Position numbers and translations under genes: made by a program. Shown in pieces: positions 20,569-31,052 of a DNA stretch of 64,000 nt. Location: assembly GCA_958298945.1 (NCBI GenBank), contig CATQJD010000001.1, positions 1,777,773-1,841,772 on the forward strand, written 5' to 3'. The DNA is from Atherix ibis. Taxonomy: Eukaryota > Arthropoda > Insecta > Diptera > Athericidae. The notes beneath the pieces are model-generated. The model was not told the DNA's origin. It ran no database searches and saw only the letters and a program-made list of their open reading frames with translations. Position 1 is the stretch's first letter. Each line of letters opens with the position of its first letter.

Positions 20569-22775
20569 AGATAGGAAACAAGCAATTGCTAGCTGAACTT
20601 GATTCAGGAGCAAGCAGATCGGTAATTCCGGAGGAATTATACAAAAGGCATCTATCACAGCATAAATTGCAACCAGTGAATACTACGTTAAGATTCTATG
20701 ACGGGAGCGCAATTGCACCAGAAGGTCAGATCTACGTAGAAATAAAGGCAGGTAGAAAAAAGGCAAAATGTCAATTAATAGTCGTAAAAACAGGCTGTAG
20801 ATTATTGTTGGGTAGAGACATGATGGAAGCACTAGGATACAAGATTGTGGAAATCAACCATGTTGGATTAAAAGTACCAAAACTACAAGAAATAATCGAC
20901 AAGCACAAGACACTTTTCGACGGCAAGGTCGGAAGGTATAAATACGGCAAAATGGACATAAAGATGCAAGATAATGCGAAACCAGTGTTCTGCAAACCCA
21001 GGGCGACACCGTTTGCTTTCAAGAAGACAATCGGAGATCAGCTAGACCAACTGGAAAAAGAAGGAATACTCACCAAGGTAAAGCACAACGAATGGGGCAC
21101 ACCATTGGTGCCTGTGCTAAAGAAAGGAGGTGGAGTAAGGATCTGTGGCGATTACAAGGTCACGATCAATAAGTACATGCAAGATGTAAAACACCCCGCA
21201 CCAAAAGTGGAAGAAGTATTCGCAGAACTGGGAGGTGGAGAAAGGTTCACGAAATTGGATATGCTAGCGGCCTACAATCAGCTAGAGCTGACTGACAGAT
21301 CAAAGAAATTGTGCGCATGGAGCACACCTAAGGGTATTTATTTGCACAACCGATTACCCTATGGAACGAAAACGACAGCAGCAGAGTTCGACAAGGTAGT
21401 AGAAAAAGTATTACAAGGGGCCAAAGGAACTGCAGCATTTCGAGACGACATAGTGGTGACGGGCAGAAATAATAACGAGCATATGCAAAATTTAAACGAA
21501 GTTTTGCAGAGGTTAGAGGAAGCTGGACTAAAGCTTAACCTCAAAAAGTGCCAGTTTTTCCAGGAAGAAATCAGATACCTGGGGTACATCATAAGCAAGA
21601 ATGGGTTGTCCAAGGACCCAGAAAAAATCGCAGCAATGGTCGAAGCAAAGAGACCAGAAAACATAACAGATGTAAGAGCATTCACAGGACTGGTGACATT
21701 CTACGGAAAATTTGTACCGAGATTAGCTAAAATGTTGAAGCCGATTTATGAAGTACAAAACAAAGAAAGATTTCAATGGACAAGAAATGCAGAAAAGGCA
21801 TTTATTGAAGTCAAGAAAGAACTAGCATCGGACAGAAATTTGGTACACTATAATCCAGATTATCCGATAAAACTAGTGACAGACGCATCCGACCACGGCA
21901 TAGCAGCAGTACTATTGCACGAAATGCCAAACGGAGAGGATAGACCAGTTACCTTCATATCAAGGACGCTAACAAAAGCGGAAGGTAATTACGCAATTTT
22001 GCACAAAGAGGCTTTGGCCATTTATTGGGCTTTTCGGAAATTGTACCAATATTTGGCAGGTATGCATTTCAATTTATGCACCGACCACAGGCCATTGATA
22101 ACGATTTTTGGCGAGCATAAAGGCATACCACAGATGGCAGCAGGAAGGTTGCAAAGATGGGCTTTGTTTATGAGTGGATTTGACTACCAGATAGAGCACA
22201 TAAAAGGCAAGAACAATGAGCCAGCCAACACATTATCGCGTCTACCCAGAAATAAAAGAGATTTAGTTCAAGAGGAAGAGGACTATCTACATTTCATGGT
22301 GGAAGACCAGCTACCGCTAAGGTCAGAAGACTTAGCGAGAGAAACTAGAAAAGATCCAGTACTGAGCAAGGTATTTTTATACACGACAACTGGATGGCCT
22401 AGTCAAATTGAAGAGTCAATTAAGCCTTTCGCACAAAGAAAGGATGAAATCTTCATAGAAAAAAAGGTGCTAATGTGGGGATACCGAGTAATGATACCGG
22501 AGAACTGCAAGCAAATATTGCTGAAAGAAATACACGGAGGTCACATGGGCATCAGCAAAATGAAGGCGATCGCTCGACAATATTTTTGGTGGCCAAAGTT
22601 GGACAAAGACATAGAAGGCTATGCGAAAGGTTGCATGGCATGTCTGACAGAATCCAGCAGTCCGGAAAAATCAGGATTAAAGAAGTTTCCTGACAGCAAA
22701 TATGTGTTCGAAAGGGTGCACATAAACTTTCTAGGACCACACAGGGGCAAGATGTATCTGATACTGATAGATGCA
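20569..22775 (+). pseudogene. pol of gypsy B, part 1: protease, RT, RNase H, start of integrase
   Basis: The frame is open from about 20519 to the element C junction. It contains protease DSGAS, RT LDMLAAYNQ and FRDD, RNase H TDASDHG, and the integrase H2C2 finger (HGGHMG and CMAC). At 22725-22727 the first integrase catalytic residue reads AAC (Asn) where D has GAC (Asp), in the HI(D/N)FLGP motif. Integrase function would be lost even without the other lesions. Confidence 0.9.
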
Positions 22776-23057
22776 TGTGGGATCCAATAACTATGTTGAG
22801 TTCATCAATTGGTGTGTTGAGTTCCATTCTCACTCATAAAACTCTCTCTCTTCAAGCAACCGTCGAGGCAGTAAGTCATAAAGTCAATCAGTCAGTCATA
22901 AAGTCAATCAGTCAGTCGTAAAGTCGATCAGTCATTGAAAGTTAAATATCAACAAAGATTAAATATTAGTCCGTAAAAATTAAATATTAGTCTGTAAAAA
23001 TTAAATATCAATTAAAAATTAATAAATACAATAAAAGTTATTTTATTAAAACCCACA
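22776..23057 (+). repeat. 5' LTR of gypsy C
   Basis: 282 bp. It contains tandem 20 bp units (GTCATAAAGTCAATCAGTCA) twice plus a variant unit. AATAAATACAATAAAAG near the 3' end may serve for polyadenylation. Confidence 0.95.
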
Positions 23058-23059
23058 AA

Positions 23060-23072
23060 TGGGGGCTCAACC
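23060..23072 (+). promoter_or_regulatory. Putative primer binding site of gypsy C
   Basis: TGGGGGCTCAACC two bases after the LTR, identical to the site in element A. Confidence 0.7.
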
Positions 23073-23531
23073 AAAAGCCAATATATAATAGATATATATA
23101 ATATCCACGCACACGACACAAATACGAAAAAAGCCGACGCAAACGCATACGCAGAAGTCATATTCACCAAACGCATACGCAGAAGCAGAAACACGAGAAG
23201 AAACTCAACACGACATCGGCGCAGATCCGTAATCAAACGGCGCAGAGGTAATTCGGCGCACAACAACTTACGTTCCACAGCACCGCCATTGGCAACTCTG
23301 ATAAGTTAATGACAATTTGTCATAATTTTATTCTGACTTTTGATCGTAAGAAAAAAAAATCAAACGTAAACAAAGATTTGGTAAAACTTAAAATTAAAGT
23401 TTATATACAATTTTCACTATAAAATAAGTAATATTGCTTTAAATTACGTTCTATTATAATAAGATAAGTACAACAATAATTTGTAAACTGACTAATCATA
23501 AAATTTTCTTTAGTTATATATATTTATAAAA
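23073..23531 (+). other. Untranslated leader of gypsy C
   Basis: About 460 bp between the primer site and the gag ATG. No ORF on the plus strand. It has repeated ACGCATACGCAGAAG motifs near 23140-23190, and an AT-rich second half. Confidence 0.6.
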
Positions 23532-24470
23532 ATGGAATTAGAAGAATTATTATCCTTAACTGTAGAAGATTTGAAACTGAAACTTACTGAACTGAAACTG
23601 TCCACCGATGGTAATAAAGCTACGTTACAAGCCTTGCTGATAAATTATTTTAGAAATGACACAGCAGTTAAAGACGAATCATTCGACGACGCAAAATCAA
23701 CGGCAAACAAAGATTCACTTGCGAACAAAGAATATGGATCGCGTTTTACTTTTGGGGACGTCGAAGATTCGATAGCTGAATTCACTGGCGAAAGAAATTC
23801 AAACATTTGCGAATGGATTGAAAATTTCGAAGAAACTTGCGAAACTGTCGGATGGAATGCAGTCCAAAGATTTATTTATGCGAAACGACTGATGAAAGGT
23901 CCAGCTAGACTCTTCATAAATAGTGTTAGAAAGTTAACTGAATGGAATGAAATGAAGGAAAAATTGCTCGAGGAATTTAATAAAAAGAAATGTAGTGCTG
24001 ACATCCACAGAACATTGGCAGCGACAAAAAAGAAAAATGAAGAATCATTCATGGAATATATATATAGGATGCTCGCTATTGGAAACGCAGGCAAAATAGA
24101 AGAGGAGGCAATACTGTCATACGTTTTGGAAGGCATTAATGAAAAAGGACCTGATAGATCTATTTTATATAAATCAAAAACGATTCGTGAATTAAAAGAA
24201 AACATAATTATCTACGAAGAAATGAAATCATCAGATACACCTAAAAATTATGAAATAAAATCTAAAAAATTTCAGAACAACAGATCAGAAGTAAAAATTA
24301 AAAGGTGTTATGTATGCGGAAATAAAGAACACACAACTGAAAATTGTCCAAACAAGAGCAAGGGATTCAAATGTTTCCACTGTAACGAGTATGGCCATAA
24401 AGCTTTAAACTGTAATAAGAAAAATCAGAGAAAAGAAAAAACCAGAAATCAACCTGATAAATGTAAATAA
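23532..24470 (+). CDS. Gag protein of gypsy C
   Basis: 312 residues from ATG 23532. The N terminus (MELEELLSLTVEDLKLKLTE) looks like a SAP-type helical motif. Capsid follows (FIYAKRLMKGPARLF, LEEFNKK). Two C-terminal CCHC zinc knuckles (CYVCGNKEHTTENC, CFHCNEYGHKALNC) bind RNA. Gag would form the virus-like particle in the cytoplasm. It ends at TAA 24468-24470; the pol frame is already open from 24409, one base ahead, so gag and pol overlap by about 60 nt in an A-rich stretch (24421-24441), where programmed +1 frameshifting could occur. Intact as far as can be read. Confidence 0.9.
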   Translation: MELEELLSLTVEDLKLKLTELKLSTDGNKATLQALLINYFRNDTAVKDESFDDAKSTANKDSLANKEYGSRFTFGDVEDSIAEFTGERNSNICEWIENFEETCETVGWNAVQRFIYAKRLMKGPARLFINSVRKLTEWNEMKEKLLEEFNKKKCSADIHRTLAATKKKNEESFMEYIYRMLAIGNAGKIEEEAILSYVLEGINEKGPDRSILYKSKTIRELKENIIIYEEMKSSDTPKNYEIKSKKFQNNRSEVKIKRCYVCGNKEHTTENCPNKSKGFKCFHCNEYGHKALNCNKKNQRKEKTRNQPDKCK

Positions 24471-24489
24471 ATATGTAAAACATGTTAAA

Positions 24490-27400
24490 TTGGAAGGATT
24501 GGATACAAATGCACTGATTGATTCAGGTTCAGACATTTCTTTATTAAAAATCGAAACTTTCGATAAATTAAAAACTATAGGATATGAAAGGGAACAGATT
24601 GAAATCACCGGTATTGGAGGGGATTCAAAAACAAAAGGTTCTGTTCTGCTGAATGTAGTCATTGACAACCACACTTACAAGTTGAAGTTCTATCTGGTAG
24701 AAAACGAACTCATCAAAGTTCCAGTTTTACTTGGAAACAACTTGTTTGTAAAAGCTCATATTATATTTAATGGAACAGCAGAAGTCATGATAAATCCGTT
24801 ACAAAAATTTGATGATGAACGTTATAATAATAACGACGAAAATTTTTTAACCAGTTACATGATAAATGAAGAAAATGTAGAAGATCTCCACGGAATTGAC
24901 ATTAGTCACATTGCTGACGACGAAATTAAAAAATCTATTGAAAGGACAATTAAAGATTACACGCCAAATAAAGTCGATAAATCACCAATAGAATTAACTA
25001 TTATATTGGCAGATGAAAAGCCGATTTACAATGCAGCAAGAAGAGTACCATATGATCATAAAATAATAATAGATGCACAAATAAATACATGGTTAAAAGA
25101 GGGCATAATTGAAGAAAGTTACTCTGATTTTACTAGTCCTGTAGTATTGGTAAACAAAAGGGATGGATCGAAAAGATTGTGCGTTGATTATAGACGTATA
25201 AGTGAACAGATTATTAAAGATCGATACCCATTACCAAATATTGAGGAGCAGCTAGATAAATTACAAGATGCAATATATTATACAACGCTGGATTTAGAAG
25301 CAGCTTTTTTTCATGTACCTGTAGAAAAAAATTCCAGAAAATATACAAGTTTCATCGTTCATAATGGACAGTACCAATTCAAATATTGTCCATTCGGCTT
25401 ATGCAATAGCCCAGCAGCGTTTTCAAGATTTATACATGCAATTTTTAAGAAGTTGATTTGCAACGGCGAGGTGATTATTTACATGGATGACCTCATTATA
25501 CCATCGAAAACTGAAAGTGATGGTTTAAAAAAATTATATAACGTTTTCGCAGTTGCAAAAAAATATGGGTTGCATATTAAATGGAGTAAATGTGAATTTT
25601 TAAAGAAAAGAATACTGTTTTTGGGACATATGATTGAAAACGGTACTATACAGCCGGGAAAAGAAAAAATCAAAGCCATTACGAATTTTCCGCAGCCAAA
25701 TAACGAGAAAAAGGTGCAAAGTTTCCTAGGATTGGCATCCTATTTTAGAAAATTTATCCCAGCCTTCGCAATAAAAGCAAAACCACTTTCGGACCTTCTG
25801 AAAAAAGATGCTAAATTCAAATTTGATGAAATGCAAATTAGGGCATTTGAAGTTCTAAAGGCAGAACTAACAAAAAGTCCTGTTCTTAAATTATTTGAAT
25901 TCAGAGCAGAAACAGAATTGCATACAGATGCATCGAAAGATGGCTATGGTGCAGTAATGTTGCAGAAAGACGATGAAGATGGGAAAATGCATCCAGTTTG
26001 TTACATGAGCAGAAAAACGACCGCAGCAGAGCAAAAATATCATTCTTACGAATTGGAAGCAATGGCTGTTGTTAACGCGTTTAAAAAATGGCGCTCATAC
26101 TTATTAGGACAGCGTGTAAAAGTCATAACTGATTGCAACGCTTTTGCATTAACAATGAAAAAGGATGATATACCAGTAAGAGTTGCAAGATGGGCGATGT
26201 ATTTGCAGGACTTTGATTACGTGATCGAACATCGTGCAGGTACTAAAATGCGACACGTGGACAGCTTAAGTAGAAATGTTTTAATAATTAATACTGAAAT
26301 ATTACATCGTATTAAAACAGCTCAAGAAGAAGATGACTTTTTAATCACTATTAAAATCATTTTAAAAGACCGACCCTATAATGATTATATTTTGAAAAAT
26401 GAAATAATCTTTAAAATAGTAAATGGAAATGAATTACTAGTGATACCGGAGTCAATGGAAAATCAAATCATTCGGGATATGCACGAACAAGGCCACTTTG
26501 CCTCAAGAAAAACGGATGATTTAATAAAAAAAGAATACTATATCAAAGATTCAAAAAAGAAAATTGAAAAAATATTGAAAAATTGTGTACAATGCATTTT
26601 AGCAGAAAGAAAGTCGGGAAAACAAGAAGGTTATTTAAATCCAATAGAAAAAGAAGATAAACCACTACAGACCTATCATGTTGACCACTTAGGAATAATG
26701 GAAGCTTCTCAAAAAAAATACAAATACATTTTCGCAGTTATCGACGCATTTACGAAGTTTGTGTGGTTATACCCTACAAAATCAACATCATGCGAAGAAG
26801 TTATCACTAAATTGGAAAAACAATCATTTATATTTGGATACCCGAAAAGAATCATTTCTGATCGTGGTGCAGCGTTCACTGCAAAAAATTTTGAACAATA
26901 CTGTAATGATGCAGGAATACAGCATATACTAATTACAACAGGTGTACCGAGATCAAATGGACAGATTGAAAGGATCAACCGAATCATAATACCCATGCTG
27001 TGCAAAATGTCAATTAAAAAACCATCTGAATGGTACAAACATGTTGATAGCGTTCAACAATACATAAATTCCACCATGTCAAGAAGCACAGGACACTCGC
27101 CATTTAAAATTTTGACAGGAATTGATATGAAAACCAAAAATCAGACGATATTAACTGAACTAGGAGAAATAATGGAAAAAGAAAATATAGAAACATTAGA
27201 GCAAAATAGAAATGATTTGAGATTGACAGCAATAGAAAGTTTGAAGAAAGTGCAGGATGAAAATCGCAAAAACTATAATGGCAAAAGAAAGGAACCAACC
27301 ATTTATAAAAAGGACGATGTAGTAGCTATCCGCAGGACCCAACATACACAGGGAAAAATTAAAACAACTTTTTTAGGACCATACAAAGTAATCTATAGAA

Positions 27401-27516
27401 GTAAAAATAACAGGTACGGTGTTCAAAAAATTGGAGATCATGAAGGACCAAATAAAACTACAACAGCCGCAGATTATATGAAAACATGGACCGAAAAACT
27501 TATTCGGGACGAATAA
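24490..27516 (+). CDS. Pol polyprotein of gypsy C (protease, RT, RNase H, integrase)
   Basis: Open over about 1000 codons; the frame actually opens at 24409 with no ATG, so expression probably relies on frameshifting from gag. In order: protease LIDSGSDISLL; RT LCVDYRRI, TLDLEAAFFHVP, FGLCNSPAAF and YMDD; RNase H TDASKDGYGAV and HSYELEAMAVV; integrase H2C2 finger (HEQGHF, CVQC), catalytic Asp in HVDHLG, Asp in ISDRGAAF and Glu in SNGQIERINR. The C terminus has FLGPYKVIYRS. No stop or frameshift interrupts it, and it ends 18 bp before the 3' LTR, leaving no room for env. Potentially functional, which only transcript or insertion data could show. Confidence 0.92.
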   Translation: MEGLDTNALIDSGSDISLLKIETFDKLKTIGYEREQIEITGIGGDSKTKGSVLLNVVIDNHTYKLKFYLVENELIKVPVLLGNNLFVKAHIIFNGTAEVMINPLQKFDDERYNNNDENFLTSYMINEENVEDLHGIDISHIADDEIKKSIERTIKDYTPNKVDKSPIELTIILADEKPIYNAARRVPYDHKIIIDAQINTWLKEGIIEESYSDFTSPVVLVNKRDGSKRLCVDYRRISEQIIKDRYPLPNIEEQLDKLQDAIYYTTLDLEAAFFHVPVEKNSRKYTSFIVHNGQYQFKYCPFGLCNSPAAFSRFIHAIFKKLICNGEVIIYMDDLIIPSKTESDGLKKLYNVFAVAKKYGLHIKWSKCEFLKKRILFLGHMIENGTIQPGKEKIKAITNFPQPNNEKKVQSFLGLASYFRKFIPAFAIKAKPLSDLLKKDAKFKFDEMQIRAFEVLKAELTKSPVLKLFEFRAETELHTDASKDGYGAVMLQKDDEDGKMHPVCYMSRKTTAAEQKYHSYELEAMAVVNAFKKWRSYLLGQRVKVITDCNAFALTMKKDDIPVRVARWAMYLQDFDYVIEHRAGTKMRHVDSLSRNVLIINTEILHRIKTAQEEDDFLITIKIILKDRPYNDYILKNEIIFKIVNGNELLVIPESMENQIIRDMHEQGHFASRKTDDLIKKEYYIKDSKKKIEKILKNCVQCILAERKSGKQEGYLNPIEKEDKPLQTYHVDHLGIMEASQKKYKYIFAVIDAFTKFVWLYPTKSTSCEEVITKLEKQSFIFGYPKRIISDRGAAFTAKNFEQYCNDAGIQHILITTGVPRSNGQIERINRIIIPMLCKMSIKKPSEWYKHVDSVQQYINSTMSRSTGHSPFKILTGIDMKTKNQTILTELGEIMEKENIETLEQNRNDLRLTAIESLKKVQDENRKNYNGKRKEPTIYKKDDVVAIRRTQHTQGKIKTTFLGPYKVIYRSKNNRYGVQKIGDHEGPNKTTTAADYMKTWTEKLIRDE

Positions 27517-27534
27517 GAGTCAGGACAGCCGAGT

Positions 27535-27836
27535 TGTGGGATCCAATAACTATGTTGAGTTCATCAATTGGTGTGTTGAGTTCCATTCTCACTCATAAAA
27601 CTCTCTCTCTTCAAGCAACCGTCGAGGCAGTAAGTCATAAAGTCAATCAGTCAGTCATAAAGTCAATCAGTCAGTCATAAAGTCAATCAGTCAGTCATAA
27701 AGTCGATCAGTCATTGAAAGTTAAATATCAACAAAGATTAAATATTAGTGCGTAAAAATTAAATATTAGTCTGTAAAAATTAAATATCAATTAAAAATTA
27801 ATAAATACAATAAAAGTTATTTTATTAAAACCCACA
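27535..27836 (+). repeat. 3' LTR of gypsy C
   Basis: 302 bp: one extra 20 bp unit and two substitutions relative to the 5' LTR. Followed by TGCA, the target duplication. Confidence 0.95.
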
Positions 27837-27840
27837 TGCA

Positions 27841-28803
27841 TACTCCAGATGGCCAGAAATTGTCCACATGACAAAAACAGATTCGACAAATACGATCGAA
27901 AAACTGAGGGAAATATTCGCAAGATATGGTATACCAGACACACTAATCTCAGATAATGGAGCACAGCTGGTGTCAGAAGAATTCGAAAGATTCTGCAAAA
28001 TGAACGGAATTTTGCACAAAACAGGTCCGCCATACCATCCACAAACAAATGGATTAGCTGAGAACGGAGTGAAATCTTTTAAAAAAGGCTTAGAAAAAGC
28101 ATTAAAAGATAACAAGGCTCACGACAGCGCAAATAATCTAATCAGCAAGTACTTATTCGCCTACAGAAACGCACCACACCTAACAACAGGCGAATCACCG
28201 GCGAACAAATTTTTGGGCAGAAGCTTAAGAAGTAGATTAGATTTGCTAAAAATACCAAAAACAGCAGAAAGCATCCAAAAGCAAATACAGTATTTCAGAG
28301 GACACAGAGATGTCACATTCTCAAAAGGAGAAAGGGTGATAGCTCGGGATTACAAGAATCCTATGAAGCCAGGTTGGCAACCAGCAACTGTGGAGGAAGT
28401 AATGGGGGAAAAGACATACATATGTAAACCCGACTTTCAACCAAGTCTAAGATGGAAAAGAGGTGACGATCAGATGCGCAAATCGGGTCAATTCTACGAA
28501 GCAGCTACAAGAGTACTCCTGGAACAGGAAGGGGCAAACGAATATGAAGAAGAGCCTGACACAATGGGGGAGTCAATCATATCTGAATCGAACCTAGAGA
28601 AAGCAACAGAAGACTCAAAAGGAGTAGTTGAAGAACCAACCGCATTCCAACAAGAAGTACAACAAGATGGCAATCATCCAAGGGAAATCCAGCCGACACC
28701 CAAGAAAGGCAGACCCAGAATCAGGTACGAACCGGATCCAGGTTTAAACGTAAACCAAGGGGAGCCTCGAGTTCGAAAACCCGTCAACAGAATGAATATG
28801 TAG
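27841..28803 (+). pseudogene. pol of gypsy B, part 2: rest of integrase
   Basis: Resumes exactly where 22775 left off, at the first codons after the catalytic position. It carries ISDNGAQLVSEEF and NGLAENGVKSFKK (second Asp and Glu) and a basic C-terminal tail ending in RKPVNRMNM. This copy has the five bases that D lacks, so the integrase frame here is open. Almost identical to 12297-13241. Confidence 0.9.
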
Positions 28804-28826
28804 GGTTCAGGCTAAGCGGGGAAGAG

Positions 28827-29007
28827 TGTAGTATATCGAGATATTGTACACCCAGCCATGACTATAAACCGGGTGGCGTGATGTTTCACACACATCAATG
28901 CCACACAGCAATGGATGAGTCAGTCATGTAGACACCGTCATGCAGTTAACATGTCTCTGTATAAATAATAAGAATTATACATAAATAAATAAGTCTAATA
29001 TATTACA
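28827..29007 (+). repeat. 3' LTR of gypsy B
   Basis: 181 bp, ends AATATATTACA and is followed by ATGAT. It follows the purine tract GCGGGGAAGAG. Confidence 0.95.
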
Positions 29008-31052
29008 ATGATCCCATCACAAACGATGGCTGAAGGAATGGAACGGCTGAGAACAGTATTGACGGTGGCAAAAGAAAATGGACTTGAAATAAATTGGCAG
29101 AAGTGCGAGTTTTTACAAGGGCGAATCGAGTATCTCGGTCACAACATCGAAAATGGTAAAATAACACCATCTGAAGAGAAAATGAAAGCCGTAATAAATT
29201 TTCCAGAACCGAAAAGTATTCAACGAGTTCAGTCATTTCTTTGTTTGGCGGGCTACTTCAGGAAATTTATTATGGATTTTTCGACGATTGCTAAACCGAT
29301 GTCTGACATACTAAGAGGGGAAACAAAATTTAAATTCGGAATTGAGCAAAAGAATGCGTTTGCAAAACTCAAAGCAGCAATGAACGAAAAACCAGTGTTA
29401 CAGATTTTTAGGTAGGGTGCTGTAACTGAGGTACACACTGACGCTTGTAAAGATGGGTATGGTGCTACTTTATTCCAAGTCAGCAATGAAGACAACAAAT
29501 TACATCCAATTTATTACTGGAGCCGAAAAACATCGAAAGTTGAGCAAAATTATACAAGCTACGAACTTGAAGTATTGGCCATAGTCGAAGCTTTAAAAAA
29601 ATTCAGAGTATATTTATTGGGTCAACCTTTTAAATTAATAACAGACTGCAAAGCTTTCACCATGACATTACAAAAAAGAGAATTAATCACCAAAATTGCA
29701 CGATGGGCAATGTTTTTAGAAGAATTTGAATATACGGTAGAGCACAGGGGTGCAAGTCGCGTGCAACATGTCGATGCGCTTAGTCGGAATCCTGTCATAA
29801 CGAACATAAAACAAAATGACAACATAACCAGTCGAATTCAAAAATCACAAGCAGAGGACGACCAATTAAACGCAATCTTTGAAATTTTAAAAATGACACC
29901 GTATAAAAATTACATAATGGAAAATGGAATTTTATGTAAAGTCGTGAAAGGGGCAACATTAATAGTAGTACCAGCAATAATGATAGATGGCATTATAAAA
30001 GAAGTGCACGAAAACGGACACTTTCACTACAAAAAAATGTGGGAGGTAATTAAAAATGATTTTTTCATATATGATGTACAAAAACGCATCGAACGATGCG
30101 TCAACAGTTGCGTGAAATGTTTGCTAGCTGAAAAAAAATAAAAGGGGAGAAGGATGGTTGAACCCAATACCAAAGGGTGATGCTCCATTGGACACATGGC
30201 ATCTTGACCATCTTGGACCAATGACGTCAACGGGTAAAAATTATAAATATATTTTGACAATTGTAGATGGGTTCACAAAGTTTACGTGGACATTTCCAGC
30301 TAAAACACTAAATTGCGCTGAAGCCGTGCAGAAAATGGAAATTTTAACAAGCATCTTCGGTTATCCTAAAAGGATAATAACGGACAAAGGAGGAGCATTT
30401 ATTGCAGAAAATTTCAAATGTTTTTGGGCAGATAATGACATTGTGTTACATCACATAACGACAGGGACACCCCGCGGAAATGGGCAGGTTGAACGGGTCC
30501 ACAGAATTATAATTAATTTATTAACGAAGCTGTCATTGAAAAATCCAGATAAATGGTACCAAAATGTAAAATGCGTACAACAGTACATATCAACGCGCCA
30601 TTAAAATGTCACCGGGTCAATTAATGTTTGGTGTCAAAATGAAGATCATGAACGAAATGAATATGAAAGACATTTTAGACGATGAGAACATAAAACTCTA
30701 TATGGATGAATGGGATGAAATGCGAGATAAAGCCAAAGAACAAATTCAAGAAAAACAAAACGAAAATTCTTTGCAATACAACAAAAACAAGAAAAAAGCT
30801 GTTCGTTTCAAAATAAATGAATTGGTGGCGATTGAAAGAACCCAATTCGGCAGTACACTCAAAATTAAGCAAAAATATTTTGGGCCATATAGGGTAGTAA
30901 AAATCAGGGATCATGACAGATACGAGGTGGAAAAGGTGGGCGAACAGGAGGGTCCTGTGAGGGCATCAACTAGTGCAGACAAAATGAAAACCTGGTGTTC
31001 ATCTGAGGCAGATGAAAGTCGAATGGCCGAGTGTAGGAATGGTGAAAGGTGA
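29008..31052 (+). pseudogene. pol of gypsy A, part 2: rest of RT, RNase H, integrase
   Basis: RT continues with MIPSQTMAEGMERL and SFLCLAGYFRKFI. A TAG stops the frame at 29413-29415 just before RNase H (VHTDACKDGYGA). RNase H resumes (TSYELEVLAIVEAL), then the integrase H2C2 finger (HENGHF, CVKC). A frameshift follows near 30140. The catalytic core is present with Asp in HLDHLGP, Asp in ITDKGGAF and Glu in GNGQVERVHR. Another frameshift lies at about 30600, and the C-terminal domain (30606-31052) is open. At least four lesions in all; inactive. Confidence 0.88.

Larger units (their letters stand above)
22776..27836 (+). mobile_element. Ty3/gypsy LTR retrotransposon C, innermost element
   Basis: LTRs 22776-23057 and 27535-27836, starting TGTGGGATCC and ending CCCACA, with a TGCA duplication on both sides (22772-22775 and 27837-27840). 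The empty site is preserved in D. Gag and pol are both open over their full expected lengths, and there is no env. The youngest event by nesting order. Confidence 0.95.
19191..29007 (+). mobile_element. Ty3/gypsy LTR retrotransposon B, nested in A, host of C
   Basis: Same family as D. LTRs at 19191-19369 and 28827-29007, with target duplications ATGAT (19186-19190, 29008-29012) inside the RT gene of A. Element C (22776-27836) splits its integrase. Subtracting C gives 4752 bp, against 4748 bp for D. The LTRs are identical except for the last six to eight bases. Confidence 0.95.

Noticed and set aside
22861..22935. Tandem GTCATAAAGTCAATCAGTCA units as an independent satellite
   Set aside because: They are part of the LTR of element C and occur in both LTRs.
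27517..27534. Search for an env gene downstream of pol in elements A, B, C and D
   Set aside because: Pol ends within tens of bases of the 3' LTR in each, leaving no room for env.
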